64,000 bases of DNA from Bradyrhizobium sp. CCGE-LA001 (GTDB lineage: Bacteria > Pseudomonadota > Alphaproteobacteria > Rhizobiales > Xanthobacteraceae). How positions within the stretch are numbered: position 1 is the first letter of the stretch; every line of letters starts with the position of its first letter. The stretch is taken from the NCBI RefSeq assembly GCF_000296215.2, contig NZ_CP013949.1, positions 4,643,501-4,707,500 of the forward strand, in the 5' to 3' direction. The notes under the pieces are model-generated. The model was given only the letters and a program-made list of their open reading frames with translations, did no database searches and had not been told where the DNA came from. This document shows positions 1 to 7,927 of this stretch, piece by piece. Made by a program: the position numbers and the translations under genes.

Positions 1-304
1 CGGTGGAATCGTCCTTGGGCAGGCGAAAGACCACGATGTCGCCGCGGTTCGGGTCCGAGCCCCAGATCCGCCCGGAAAACAGGTTCGGCGAAAGCGGGAT
101 CGAGTAGTGGCTATAGCCGTAGGAGTATTTCGAGACGAACAGATAGTCTCCGACCAGCAGCGTTGCCTTCATCGAGCCGGACGGGATGTTGAAGGGCTGG
201 AACAGGAACGTGCGGATCACCAGCGCGATCAACAGAGCATGGATCACGACCCGGATCGTTTCGCCGACGCCGCTCTCAGTTTTCGTTCCCGAAGTCACGC
301 TCAT
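1..304 (-). CDS. lepB: Signal peptidase I, N-terminal part (cut by window edge)
   Basis: Type I signal peptidase, an inner-membrane serine protease that removes signal peptides from exported proteins. Only the first 101 codons lie in the window. The ATG at 304 gives a short cytoplasmic tail, one hydrophobic segment (about residues 18-34), then the box B motif IPSGSM with the probable catalytic Ser44, followed by VGDYLFVSKYSYGYS and NRGDIVVFRLP. The region carrying the catalytic lysine lies beyond base 1. It follows acpS on the same strand after a 248-base gap, as in the usual Rhizobiales order pdxJ-acpS-lepB. The start is fixed by the compact N-terminus, and no upstream in-frame extension looks like coding sequence. 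Confidence 0.95.
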   Translation of the reverse strand, partial: MSVTSGTKTESGVGETIRVVIHALLIALVIRTFLFQPFNIPSGSMKATLLVGDYLFVSKYSYGYSHYSIPLSPNLFSGRIWGSDPNRGDIVVFRLPKDDST

Positions 305-552
305 TGCTCTCTCAATTCCAGCCGGCGGTCACAGAGCGCCCTCCTCCCGCGAATAGCCCATCGGTTCGCGGTCCAAGGAGATTGTCCTGATTCTGATAAT
401 GAGGGCCAATTCCGGCGTAAAGCCGAATTTACCCAGCCTGATTTGCGTCCGCGGACTTTTAGACGGTTGTCGGACACCACGCAATCAATGATCGCATCAA
501 AACCGCCTAAGATACTGGTATTTCATGCGAATTATGATCCTTCCTGACGCCG

Positions 553-972
553 TCAGGGCTTGGCGAGCGGGACGGCCGAAATGATGACGAAGGCCTGCGC
601 GAGCGGCCAGTCGTCGGTGATCGAAACGTCGATCCGGGCCTCGAATCCCTCCGGCGTCAGGGCCTGAAGCCGGGCCAAAGCGCCGCCGGTCAGTTGCATG
701 GTCGGGCGCCCTCCCGGCAGGTTGACCACCCCCATGTCGCGCCACCAGACGCCGCGCCGGATCCCGGTGCCGAGCGCCTTGGAGCAGGCCTCCTTGGCGG
801 CGAAGCGCTTGGCGTAGGTTGCCACCACCATCTTCTCGTTCTTGGCGCGCCGCTCGGCCTTGGCCCGCTCGGCCGGGGTGAAGATGCGGTCGAGGAAGCG
901 CTCGCCGTGGCGCTCCATCACCTTGGCGACGCGGGTGATGTCGATCAGGTCGGAGCCGATGCCGATGATCAT
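553..972 (-). CDS. acpS: Holo-[acyl-carrier-protein] synthase
   Basis: Transfers 4'-phosphopantetheine from CoA to apo-acyl carrier protein, activating it for fatty acid synthesis. At 139 residues it has the usual AcpS length. Family motifs are the N-terminal IIGIGSDLIDI, with the metal-binding Asp, and RFAAKEACSKALGTG, with the catalytic Glu/Lys region, followed by the conserved W-x-D-M segment. The start codon overlaps the end of pdxJ by 4 bases (ATGA), so translation of the two is probably coupled. lepB follows downstream. Confidence 0.97.
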   Translation of the reverse strand: MIIGIGSDLIDITRVAKVMERHGERFLDRIFTPAERAKAERRAKNEKMVVATYAKRFAAKEACSKALGTGIRRGVWWRDMGVVNLPGGRPTMQLTGGALARLQALTPEGFEARIDVSITDDWPLAQAFVIISAVPLAKP

Positions 973-1721
973 GCCCGGCTCCGCCCGCGATCCATCGCCG
1001 CCCGCATCCTGCGTACGGTCTCGGCCAGCCCCACGAACAGCGCCTCGCCGATCATGTAGTAGCCGATGTTGAGCTCCATGATCTCAGGCAGGGCCGCGAT
1101 GGTCTCCGCCGTCGCATAGTCGAGCCCGTGCCCGGCATGGACCTCCAGCCCGGCTGCCTTGGCAAGCTTTGCTCCCGCCGCGATCCGCTGCCATTCAGCT
1201 TCCGCTTTGTCGGTGTGACCGTCGACGACGGCGTCGCACCAGGCGCCGGTGTGGATCTCGATCACGGGCGCGCGCAGCCGCGCCGCCATCTCGATCTGCG
1301 CGGGGTCGGCGGCGATGAACAGCGAGACGCGAATGCCGGCGTCGTTCAGCCGCGCGATATACGGCGCCAGCGCGTTGTGCTGGCCGACCACGTCCAGCCC
1401 GCCCTCGGTCGTCACCTCCTGACGGCGCTCCGGCACCAGACACACCGCGTGCGGCTTGGTGGCGAGCGAGATGCGCATCATGTCGTCGGTCGCCGCCATC
1501 TCGAAATTGAGCGGCTTGGAAATCTCGGCCTTCAGCCGCGCCATGTCCTCATCGCGGATGTGGCGGCGGTCCTCGCGCAGATGCGCGGTGATGCCGTCGG
1601 CACCGGCGTCGATCGCGAGCAGCGCGGCCCGCACCGGGTCCGGATTGCGGCCGCCGCGCGCGTTGCGCAGGGTCGCGACATGGTCGACATTGACGCCGAG
1701 GCGGAGCGGAGATGCAGGCAT
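969..1721 (-). CDS. pdxJ: Pyridoxine 5'-phosphate synthase
   Basis: Condenses 1-deoxyxylulose 5-phosphate with 3-amino-2-oxopropyl phosphate, the last step of de novo vitamin B6 synthesis. At 250 residues it has normal length. Diagnostic segments are LGVNVDHVATLRNARGG near the N-terminus, ITAHLREDRRHI, FEMAATDDM (catalytic Glu), VIEIHTGAW, AGHGLDY and the C-terminal ELNIGYYMIGEALF. It is the first gene of a pdxJ-acpS pair overlapping by 4 bases. A palindromic repeat separates it from rsh upstream, so it may have its own promoter or be read from rsh. Confidence 0.97.
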   Translation of the reverse strand: MPASPLRLGVNVDHVATLRNARGGRNPDPVRAALLAIDAGADGITAHLREDRRHIRDEDMARLKAEISKPLNFEMAATDDMMRISLATKPHAVCLVPERRQEVTTEGGLDVVGQHNALAPYIARLNDAGIRVSLFIAADPAQIEMAARLRAPVIEIHTGAWCDAVVDGHTDKAEAEWQRIAAGAKLAKAAGLEVHAGHGLDYATAETIAALPEIMELNIGYYMIGEALFVGLAETVRRMRAAMDRGRSRA

Positions 1722-1752
1722 TTCAGGGCTCGCGAAGTGACATTTCCCAACT

Positions 1753-1825
1753 CGTCATGCGCGGCTCGACCCGCGCATCCATCTTTTTTGAGAGATGGGC
1801 TGCCGGATCAATCCCGGCAACGACG
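1753..1825. repeat. Intergenic palindromic repeat, CGTCATGC family (copy 1)
   Basis: An imperfect inverted repeat lies between rsh and pdxJ. It opens with CGTCATGCGCGG and closes with CCCGGCAACGACG. A central CATCCATCT/AGATGG pairing surrounds a T-rich loop. The same layout recurs at 29737 and 32278. Confidence 0.7.
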
Positions 1826-1829
1826 AACT

Positions 1830-4115
1830 TCATCCATTAACACGTTCGACTTTGGCGACGACCGCTTTCGCACGCAGCTGGGCCAGGATCGCGCTCAGAT
1901 GCTTCAGATCATAGACTTCGAGATCGATCGTCGTTTCCGTGAAGTCAGGCGAGCGGCGCTGCATGCTGATATTGTCGATGTTGCCGTCGTGCTCGGCGAT
2001 CACGGTGGCGATCTGCGCCAGCGCGCCGGGCTCGTTGACGTTCTCGACCTTGATGCGGGCGGGGAAGCGCTGCGGTGCGGAATCCTCGATGTCCCAGCGC
2101 ACATCCAGCCAGCGCTCCGGCTCCTCCTCGAAATCCTTCAGGGCCGGCGCCTGGATCGGATAGATCGTGATGCCCTCGCCCGGCGTGACGATGCCGACGA
2201 TGCGGTCGCCGGGCACGGCGCCGCCATTCGGCGCGAACTTCACCGGAAGGTCGGAATTGATGCCGCGGATCGGGATCACGACCGGACTGCGTGACGGCTC
2301 CGAGGATTTCTCCTTGAGCTTGGCGGCGAGCCCCTTCTTGGCGCCGTAGCGTGCGATGCGCTCCTCCTTGTAGTCGGGATACATCGCGCGCGCGACGTTG
2401 GAGGCCTTGATCTCGCCGCGGCCGACCGCCGCCATCACGTCGTCGATCGAGGTGCGTGCAAGCCGCGGCAGCGCGCCCTTGAGCTTGTCGTCGGCGTATT
2501 CGATCTTGGCGCGCTCGAACAGACGCTCGACGATGCGCCGGCCGAGCCCGGCATATTGATCGCGCACGGCAGTGCGCGTGGCGCGGCGGATCGCGGCCCG
2601 TGCCTTGCCGGTGATTGCCAGCGTCTCCCAGGCCGACGGCGGCGCCGATTGCGCTTCCGAGGTCAGCACCTCGACCTCGTCGCCGTTCTGGAGCTCCGAG
2701 GACAGCGGCGCGAACTTGCCGTTGATCTTGCAGCCGACCGCGCTGTTGCCGACGTCGGTATGCACGGCATAGGCGAAGTCGATCACGTTGGCATGGCGCG
2801 GCAACGCGATCAGCTTGCCCTTCGGGGTGAAGCAGAACACCTGGTCGTGGAACAGCTCGAGCTTGGTGTGCTCGAGGAATTCCTCGGGATTGGCGCTCTC
2901 GGAGAGGATGCCGATGGTGTGGCGCAGCCAGGCGAACGCGTTGGATTCGCGCTTGAGGAATTCGGTCGGTGAGCCCACGCCTTCCTTGTAAAACACGTGC
3001 GCGGCGATGCCGCGCTCGGCGATCTGGTCCATCGCCTCGGTGCGGATCTGGAGCTCGACGCGCTGGTTGCCGGGACCGATCACCGTGGTGTGGATCGAGC
3101 GATAGTCGTTCTGCTTCGGCGTCGAGATGTAGTCCTTGAAGCGCCCGGGCACGACCGGCCAGGTGGTGTGGACGATGCCGAGCGCGCGATAGCAGGCCTC
3201 AATGTCGTTGACGACGAGGCGGAAGCCGAAGATGTCGGACAATTGCTCGAAGCCGACCGACTTGCGCTCCATCTTGGTCCAGATCGAGAATGGCTTCTTG
3301 CGGCGGCCATAGACCCGCGCGCCCAGACCGCGGTGCCGCAGATTGTTGGAGAGCTGGTCCTCGATCTCGCCAATCAGATTGCGGTTGCGCTCGGCCAGCG
3401 CGTCGAGCCGCTGCATCACCACCGAATAGGCTTCGGGATCGAGGGTGCGGAAGGACAGATCCTCCAGCTCCTCGCGCATCTCCTGCATGCCCATGCGCCC
3501 CGCCAGCGGCGCATAGATGTCGAGCGTCTCTTCGGCGATGCGCCTGCGCGATTCCGTCGGGACGAAATCCAGCGTGCGCATGTTGTGCAGGCGATCGGCG
3601 AGCTTGACCAGAAGCACACGGACATCGTCGGCAATGGCCAGCAACAATTTGCGCAGGTTCTCGGCCTGCTTGGCCTCCCGAGATACCAGCTCCAGCCGCT
3701 TCAGCTTGGTCAGCCCCTCGACCAGCGCGCCGATCTCGGGCCCGAAGATCTGGTCGATCTCGGCCCGCGTCGCCTCGGTGTCCTCGATCGTGTCGTGCAG
3801 CAGCGCGGCCACGATGGTGGCGTCGTCGAGCTTGAGGTCGGTGAGGATCGCCGCCACTTCGAGCGGATGCGAGAAATACGGATCGCCCGAGGCGCGGGTC
3901 TGCGAGCCATGCGCCTTCATGGCGTAGACATAGGCGCGGTTCAGCAGGTCTTCGTTGGTGTTGGGATTGTAGGACCTGACGCGCTCGACGAGGTCATATT
4001 GACGCATCATCCGCGCGCGGGGCTTGGCCGGGCGTACAACCGGCGCAGTCGGGGCCACGGCAACCGATTCGGTTGCGGCCTGCATCTGCGTGGATCTGCG
4101 GCGCCGATAAACCAT
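1830..4115 (-). CDS. rsh: Bifunctional (p)ppGpp synthetase/hydrolase
   Basis: The RelA/SpoT homologue makes and degrades the stringent-response alarmone (p)ppGpp. The 761 residues hold, in order, an N-terminal HD hydrolase with His83 (FSHPLEVA) and HD at 107-108 (LLHDTIEDT), a synthetase domain with DIFGFRLVV and QNDYRSIHTTV, a TGS domain (about residues 425-490) and a C-terminal ACT domain (INDNISMQRRS type). The intact HD motif argues for hydrolase activity, as in the single Rsh of other alphaproteobacteria. About 35 Ala/Pro-rich residues precede MMRQYDLVERV, which is a possible alternative start. rpoZ lies just upstream on the same strand, the common rpoZ-rsh arrangement. Confidence 0.95.
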   Translation of the reverse strand: MVYRRRRSTQMQAATESVAVAPTAPVVRPAKPRARMMRQYDLVERVRSYNPNTNEDLLNRAYVYAMKAHGSQTRASGDPYFSHPLEVAAILTDLKLDDATIVAALLHDTIEDTEATRAEIDQIFGPEIGALVEGLTKLKRLELVSREAKQAENLRKLLLAIADDVRVLLVKLADRLHNMRTLDFVPTESRRRIAEETLDIYAPLAGRMGMQEMREELEDLSFRTLDPEAYSVVMQRLDALAERNRNLIGEIEDQLSNNLRHRGLGARVYGRRKKPFSIWTKMERKSVGFEQLSDIFGFRLVVNDIEACYRALGIVHTTWPVVPGRFKDYISTPKQNDYRSIHTTVIGPGNQRVELQIRTEAMDQIAERGIAAHVFYKEGVGSPTEFLKRESNAFAWLRHTIGILSESANPEEFLEHTKLELFHDQVFCFTPKGKLIALPRHANVIDFAYAVHTDVGNSAVGCKINGKFAPLSSELQNGDEVEVLTSEAQSAPPSAWETLAITGKARAAIRRATRTAVRDQYAGLGRRIVERLFERAKIEYADDKLKGALPRLARTSIDDVMAAVGRGEIKASNVARAMYPDYKEERIARYGAKKGLAAKLKEKSSEPSRSPVVIPIRGINSDLPVKFAPNGGAVPGDRIVGIVTPGEGITIYPIQAPALKDFEEEPERWLDVRWDIEDSAPQRFPARIKVENVNEPGALAQIATVIAEHDGNIDNISMQRRSPDFTETTIDLEVYDLKHLSAILAQLRAKAVVAKVERVNG

Positions 4116-4246
4116 GCCGTCCTGCCTCTAAACGGGCCAGGAGACGGCCCGTTGCACACATCTTAGCGTCGATCCTGCGCGTGTCCGATCAATTCAGTGA
4201 CAGGCCAGCGCGAACCGACGACACTATGGTAACCACGAAAACGCCA

Positions 4247-4279
4247 ACAAAAGCAAAGGCCCGAACAACGGTTCGGGCC
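4247..4279 (-). terminator. Rho-independent terminator of rpoZ
   Basis: A perfect 9-bp stem (GGCCCGAAC/GTTCGGGCC, bases 4258-4279) with a 4-base loop is followed on the minus strand by TTTGCTTTTG. It lies 41 bases past the rpoZ stop and probably limits read-through into rsh. Confidence 0.8.
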
Positions 4280-4319
4280 TCGATAAGATCACAAGCAGTC
4301 GATGATTGCGACGGGACGA

Positions 4320-4712
4320 TTACTCGTCCTCCTCCGGCTGCTCCTCCGGCGGCGCGAGGCCTTCGAGACCCTTCAGGAGCTCCTCTTCGGTCATGCGCTC
4401 GACGGCGACCTCGGTGTCATCTGCATCGACGCTCGCGCCGGCGGAACCGATCAGCGGCACCGTATCGGGCTCGGGCTCGTCGACCTCGACGAACTTCTGG
4501 AGCGAGTGCACCAGCTCCTCGCGGAGGTCCTCCGGCGAGATGGTCGTTTCCGCAATTTCGCGCAGAGACACAACAGGGTTCTTGTCGTTATCTCGGTCAA
4601 CCGTTAGTTGTGAACCGGACGAAATCATGCGGGCACGGTGGGCGGCCAGCAGGACCAGGTCAAACCGGTTGTCGACCTTGTCGATACAATCTTCTACGGT
4701 GACGCGAGCCAT
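4320..4712 (-). CDS. rpoZ: DNA-directed RNA polymerase omega subunit
   Basis: A small RNA polymerase subunit that aids assembly of beta' and can take part in the ppGpp response. At 130 residues it has the extended, acidic C-terminus seen in alphaproteobacteria. The N-terminus MARVTVEDCIDKVDNRFDLV and the segment VLLAAHRARMISSG are diagnostic. The acidic tail EEQPEEDE is typical. It is directly upstream of rsh, with a strong hairpin terminator between them. Confidence 0.97.
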   Translation of the reverse strand: MARVTVEDCIDKVDNRFDLVLLAAHRARMISSGSQLTVDRDNDKNPVVSLREIAETTISPEDLREELVHSLQKFVEVDEPEPDTVPLIGSAGASVDADDTEVAVERMTEEELLKGLEGLAPPEEQPEEDE

Positions 4713-5040
4713 GGACTGTCGCTCCGTTGTGGGTGGGACGAAATATGTGGATGATCGGGGCTAGTTATAGGGACGGTGCCGATTTCGCAAGGCCAATTTG
4801 TGATTTGGCCTCGCCAAACGGCTCTGCTACCCCCACATTGGGACTGGGATGGGTGGTTTCCCGGGCTGCCATCGAAGGTAGCACAGGGTCTATGCAAGTT
4901 CGCCATAACTATACCTTGATTGCCCCGACTTCTCCGGATTTGCGGTTTCGACGGGTTTCGGCAGCACTCTGACGTGCGTGGCTTGCCGCCGCGCGCCAAC
5001 AATAAACGATCAATCACGACACACTACGCGAGCAAACTGA
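4713..5040. other. Divergent intergenic region between rpoZ and the NYN gene
   Basis: These 328 bases must hold the promoters of rpoZ (leftward) and the NYN gene (rightward). No convincing ORF is seen. The only clear structure is a hairpin at 4787-4814, a 10-bp stem with one mismatch (GCAAGGCCAA/TTGGCCTCGC) around an 8-base loop. No T-tract follows it on either strand, so it is not an ordinary terminator. It could be part of a small RNA or a protein-binding site. Confidence 0.4.
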
Positions 5041-5685
5041 ATGTCACTTTCCCCTACCAACAAGATCGCGCTCTTCATCGATGGGGCCAATCTCTACGCG
5101 ACGGCGAAAACGCTTGGCTTCGATATTGATTACAAGCGCCTGCTGAAGGAATTTCAGAGCCGCGGGACGTTGTTGCGGGCGTTCTACTACACCGCGATCA
5201 TCGAGGATCAGGAGTATTCCTCGATTCGTCCGTTGATCGATTGGCTGGACTACAACGGCTACACCGTCGTCACCAAGGCGACCAAGGAATTCATCGACGC
5301 CTCCGGACGCCGCAAGGTCAAGGGCAACATGGACATCGAGCTCGCCGTGGATGCCATGGAGCTCGCCGAGCATATCGATCAGATGGTGCTGTTCTCGGGT
5401 GACGGCGACTTCCGGTCCCTGGTCGAGGCCGTCCAGCGTCGCGGCGTGCGGGTCACCGTGGTCTCCACCATCGCCAGCCAGCCGCCAATGATCGCCGACG
5501 AGCTGCGCCGCCAAGCCGACGTCTTCACCGATCTCGTCGAGCTGCAATCCAAGCTCGGCCGCGACCCGTCCGAACGCCCCGCCCCGCGCGACCGCGGCGA
5601 GCGTGGTGAACGCCACCACGCCCCGCAATTCCTCCAGCGCGCAACGACCGTGGCGCCGAGGGGTGATGACGACTTCGAGGAGTGA
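5041..5685 (+). CDS. NYN-domain (LabA/DUF88) putative RNase
   Basis: A PIN-like NYN-fold protein of 214 residues. Members of the LabA/DUF88 family are predicted or shown metal-dependent RNases. The conserved acidic residues are visible in ALFIDGANLYATAK (first Asp, Asn), KGNMDIELAVDAMELA and VLFSGDGDFRSLVEAV. The C-terminal 40 residues are Arg/Pro/Glu-rich (ERPAPRDRGERGERHH), probably a disordered tail. The gene is divergent from rpoZ, and its end overlaps the start of the uracil-DNA glycosylase gene by 20 bases. The specific substrate cannot be read from the sequence. Confidence 0.9.
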   Translation: MSLSPTNKIALFIDGANLYATAKTLGFDIDYKRLLKEFQSRGTLLRAFYYTAIIEDQEYSSIRPLIDWLDYNGYTVVTKATKEFIDASGRRKVKGNMDIELAVDAMELAEHIDQMVLFSGDGDFRSLVEAVQRRGVRVTVVSTIASQPPMIADELRRQADVFTDLVELQSKLGRDPSERPAPRDRGERGERHHAPQFLQRATTVAPRGDDDFEE

Positions 5686-6340
5686 GGCGGCCCGGCCAAG
5701 ACGCCAGACCCCCACCCTCATCCCCGACCGTGACTGTCCGCTCTGTCCGCGCCTGGTCGCCTTTCGTGGGGCGAACCGCGCGCGTGAGCCGTTGTGGCAC
5801 AACGCGCCGGTTGCGCCGTTCGGCGACATCCGTGCGCGCCTGCTGATCGTCGGCCTCGCGCCGGGCATGCAGGGAGCCAACCGCACCGGCCGCCCCTTCA
5901 CCGGCGACTATGCCGGCGACCTGCTCTACGCCACGCTGCTCGAATACGGGTTTGCCAAGGGTACCTATCAAGCGCGGCCCGATGACAGCCTGAAGCTGGT
6001 CGATTGCCGCATCGCCAATGCCGTGCATTGCGTTCCGCCGCAGAACAAGCCGCTGCCGGTCGAGATCACCACATGCCGCCAGTTTCTCGTCGCTAATCTG
6101 GAGACGATGCCCAAGCTGCGCGCGATCGTGGCGCTCGGGCGGATTGCGCATGACAGCGTGCTCAAGCCGCTCAAGCTGAAGGCCTCTCAGGCTCCCTTCG
6201 GCCACGGCGCGGTGCATCAGGCCGGCGCCTTCAGGCTCTACGACAGCTATCACTGCTCCCGCTACAATACGAACACCGGCGTGCTGACGCCGGACATGTT
6301 CCGGTCCGTGTTCGCGAAGGTGAAGGCGGATCTCGATTAG
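5666..6340 (+). CDS. Family 5 (UdgB-type) uracil-DNA glycosylase
   Basis: Removes uracil, and in this family often hypoxanthine, from DNA as the first step of base-excision repair. Family 5 signatures are GLAPGMQGANRTGRPFTGD (motif 1, without the catalytic Asp/Asn of family 1), NAVHCVPPQNKP and YHCSRYNTNTG. An N-terminal C-x2-C (DRDCPLCPRL) with later cysteines fits the iron-sulfur cluster of this group. I chose the ATG at 5666 (224 residues). A longer GTG start at 5603 is possible but would add residues without family similarity. The start lies inside the NYN gene, which suggests translational coupling. Confidence 0.9.
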   Translation: MTTSRSEAARPRRQTPTLIPDRDCPLCPRLVAFRGANRAREPLWHNAPVAPFGDIRARLLIVGLAPGMQGANRTGRPFTGDYAGDLLYATLLEYGFAKGTYQARPDDSLKLVDCRIANAVHCVPPQNKPLPVEITTCRQFLVANLETMPKLRAIVALGRIAHDSVLKPLKLKASQAPFGHGAVHQAGAFRLYDSYHCSRYNTNTGVLTPDMFRSVFAKVKADLD

Positions 6341-6343
6341 GTC

Positions 6344-6922
6344 TTACCTGGCTGGATTGGCCTTCAGCCATTCCAGCACATCGCCGGCGTTCCGGTCGGG
6401 CGGAAACACCGGATAGAACACATGCGTGATCCGGGCATCGTCGATGACCAGCGCGAGGCGCTTGATCAGCGTCAGACCTGCGACCTCCATCGTCGGCAGC
6501 TTAAGCGCATGCGTCAGCGCCAGCTTCTCGTCCGAGAGCACCGGAAACGGCAGATGCAGCCGCGAGGCCATCTCGATCTGGTAGTCGTTGCTCTGGGTCG
6601 ACAGACCGAACACATGCACGGCGCCCGCCGCCTTCAACTCGGCAAACAGATCGCGGAACGCGCAGGTCTGCGGCGTGCAGCCGCGCGCACCCGGGATCAT
6701 GTCCCAATCATCGACCAACGCGATCTTGCCCGGCTCGCCGGTGCGGGGATAGGCGAACACGACGGTGCGGCCGCGCAGCGCCGACAGCGTGACTGACGTA
6801 TCGTCGGTCGCGCGCAGGCCAATCGGAGGCAACGTCATGCCCCCGAGATGCGCGGCACCGCCGTCATCGGCCGGCGCGGGAATCTTGCTCCAGTCGACCT
6901 CGAGCAGGTTCCTCTGGGTCAT
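6344..6922 (-). CDS. Peroxiredoxin, PrxQ/BCP-like
   Basis: A thiol peroxidase of 192 residues that would reduce hydrogen peroxide or organic peroxides. The thioredoxin-fold segment TVVFAYPRTG is followed by PGARGCTPQTCAFRD, with Cys82 as likely peroxidatic and Cys87 as likely resolving residue, the C-x4-C spacing of PrxQ/BCP enzymes. About a dozen extra residues sit between the YPRTG strand and the active Cys compared with E. coli BCP. It ends 3 bases after the convergent UDG gene and lies 4 bases downstream of smpB, so it is probably transcribed with smpB. Confidence 0.85.
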   Translation of the reverse strand: MTQRNLLEVDWSKIPAPADDGGAAHLGGMTLPPIGLRATDDTSVTLSALRGRTVVFAYPRTGEPGKIALVDDWDMIPGARGCTPQTCAFRDLFAELKAAGAVHVFGLSTQSNDYQIEMASRLHLPFPVLSDEKLALTHALKLPTMEVAGLTLIKRLALVIDDARITHVFYPVFPPDRNAGDVLEWLKANPAR

Positions 6923-6926
6923 CCCG

Positions 6927-7409
6927 CTACCCCCTCGCCCGCATCAAGCGGCCCTTCTCGCGGCTCCAGTCGCGCTTCTTCTCGGTCTCGCGCTTGTCGT
7001 GCAGCTTCTTGCCCTTTGCAACCGCGAGCTGCAATTTGGCCCGACCACGCTCGTTGAAGTACAGCTTGAGCGGGATCAGCGTCATGCCCTCGCGGTCGAC
7101 CGCGCCCATCAGCTTGTTGATCTGCCGGCGGTGCAGCAGCAGCTTACGCGGCCGCTTGGGCTCGTGGTTGAAGCGGTTGCCCTGGAGATATTCGGGGATG
7201 GTGGCGTTGATCAGCCAGATCTCGCCGTTCTTGGAATCGGCATAGGACTCCGCGATCGTGCTTTTGCCGTTGCGGACCGACTTGACCTCGGTGCCGGTCA
7301 GCGCGATGCCCGCCTCGATCGTGTCCTCGATGGCGTAGTTGAAGCGGGCCTTGCGGTTTTCCGCCATGACCTTGATCGGACGTTCGTTTTTATCGGCCAT
7401 GACAGGCAA
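6927..7409 (-). CDS. smpB: SsrA-binding protein
   Basis: SmpB binds tmRNA and delivers it to stalled ribosomes for trans-translation. At 160 residues it has normal length. The core NRKARFNYAIEDTIEAGIAL, GTEVKSVRNGKS, AYLxxN-like segments and the basic C-terminal tail (KLHDKRETEKKRDWSREKGR) are characteristic. tmRNA itself was not found in this window. It is followed closely by the peroxiredoxin gene on the same strand. Confidence 0.97.
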   Translation of the reverse strand: MPVMADKNERPIKVMAENRKARFNYAIEDTIEAGIALTGTEVKSVRNGKSTIAESYADSKNGEIWLINATIPEYLQGNRFNHEPKRPRKLLLHRRQINKLMGAVDREGMTLIPLKLYFNERGRAKLQLAVAKGKKLHDKRETEKKRDWSREKGRLMRARG

Positions 7410-7459
7410 ACCTGATCGAGATGCGCAGCAAAGCTAAGAGTTCGGATGAAGTGCGCGCG

Positions 7460-7900
7460 TCACTTCTTGAGGAGGTCGCGGATCTCGGTCAGCAGCTCGA
7501 CCTCGGCCGACGGTTTGGCGGGGACGGCAGGAGCCGCCTCCTCCTTGCGCTTCAACGTGTTCATGGCGCGGATCACCAGGAACAGCACAAAGGCGACGAT
7601 GATGAAGTTGATCGTCAGCGTCAGGAAGCTGCCGTAAGCAAGCACGGCGCCTTGCTTTTTGGCATCCGCTAAGTTGGTGGCGGTGACCGCCTTCGACAAG
7701 GGGATGAAGTAGTTCGAGAAGTCGAGGCCACCGGTCGCGGCGCCGATGATCGGCATGATGACATCGCCGACCAGCGACGTGACGATGGCACCGAAAGCCG
7801 CACCGATGATGACGCCGACCGCGAGATCGACGACGTTCCCCTTCATGGCGAACTCGCGGAACTCCTTGAGCATGCGCGCGCCCTTGTCCTCGACGCTCAT
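7460..7900 (-). CDS. mscL: Large-conductance mechanosensitive channel
   Basis: Forms a homopentameric inner-membrane channel that opens under membrane tension to release solutes on osmotic downshock. 146 residues. The N-terminal FREFAMKGNVVDLAVGVIIG, with the first membrane helix, and a second helix (INFIIVAFVLFLVIRAMN) are typical, followed by a charged C-terminal bundle ending EIRDLLKK. It lies between dapA and smpB on the same strand with short gaps. Confidence 0.97.
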   Translation of the reverse strand: MSVEDKGARMLKEFREFAMKGNVVDLAVGVIIGAAFGAIVTSLVGDVIMPIIGAATGGLDFSNYFIPLSKAVTATNLADAKKQGAVLAYGSFLTLTINFIIVAFVLFLVIRAMNTLKRKEEAAPAVPAKPSAEVELLTEIRDLLKK

Positions 7901-7927
7901 GGAAGGCTCCCCCGAAAGGCCAACGCG

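Noticed and set aside
6927..7409. tmRNA gene near smpB
   Set aside because: No tmRNA-like sequence was recognised around smpB; alphaproteobacterial tmRNA is a two-piece RNA usually encoded elsewhere.
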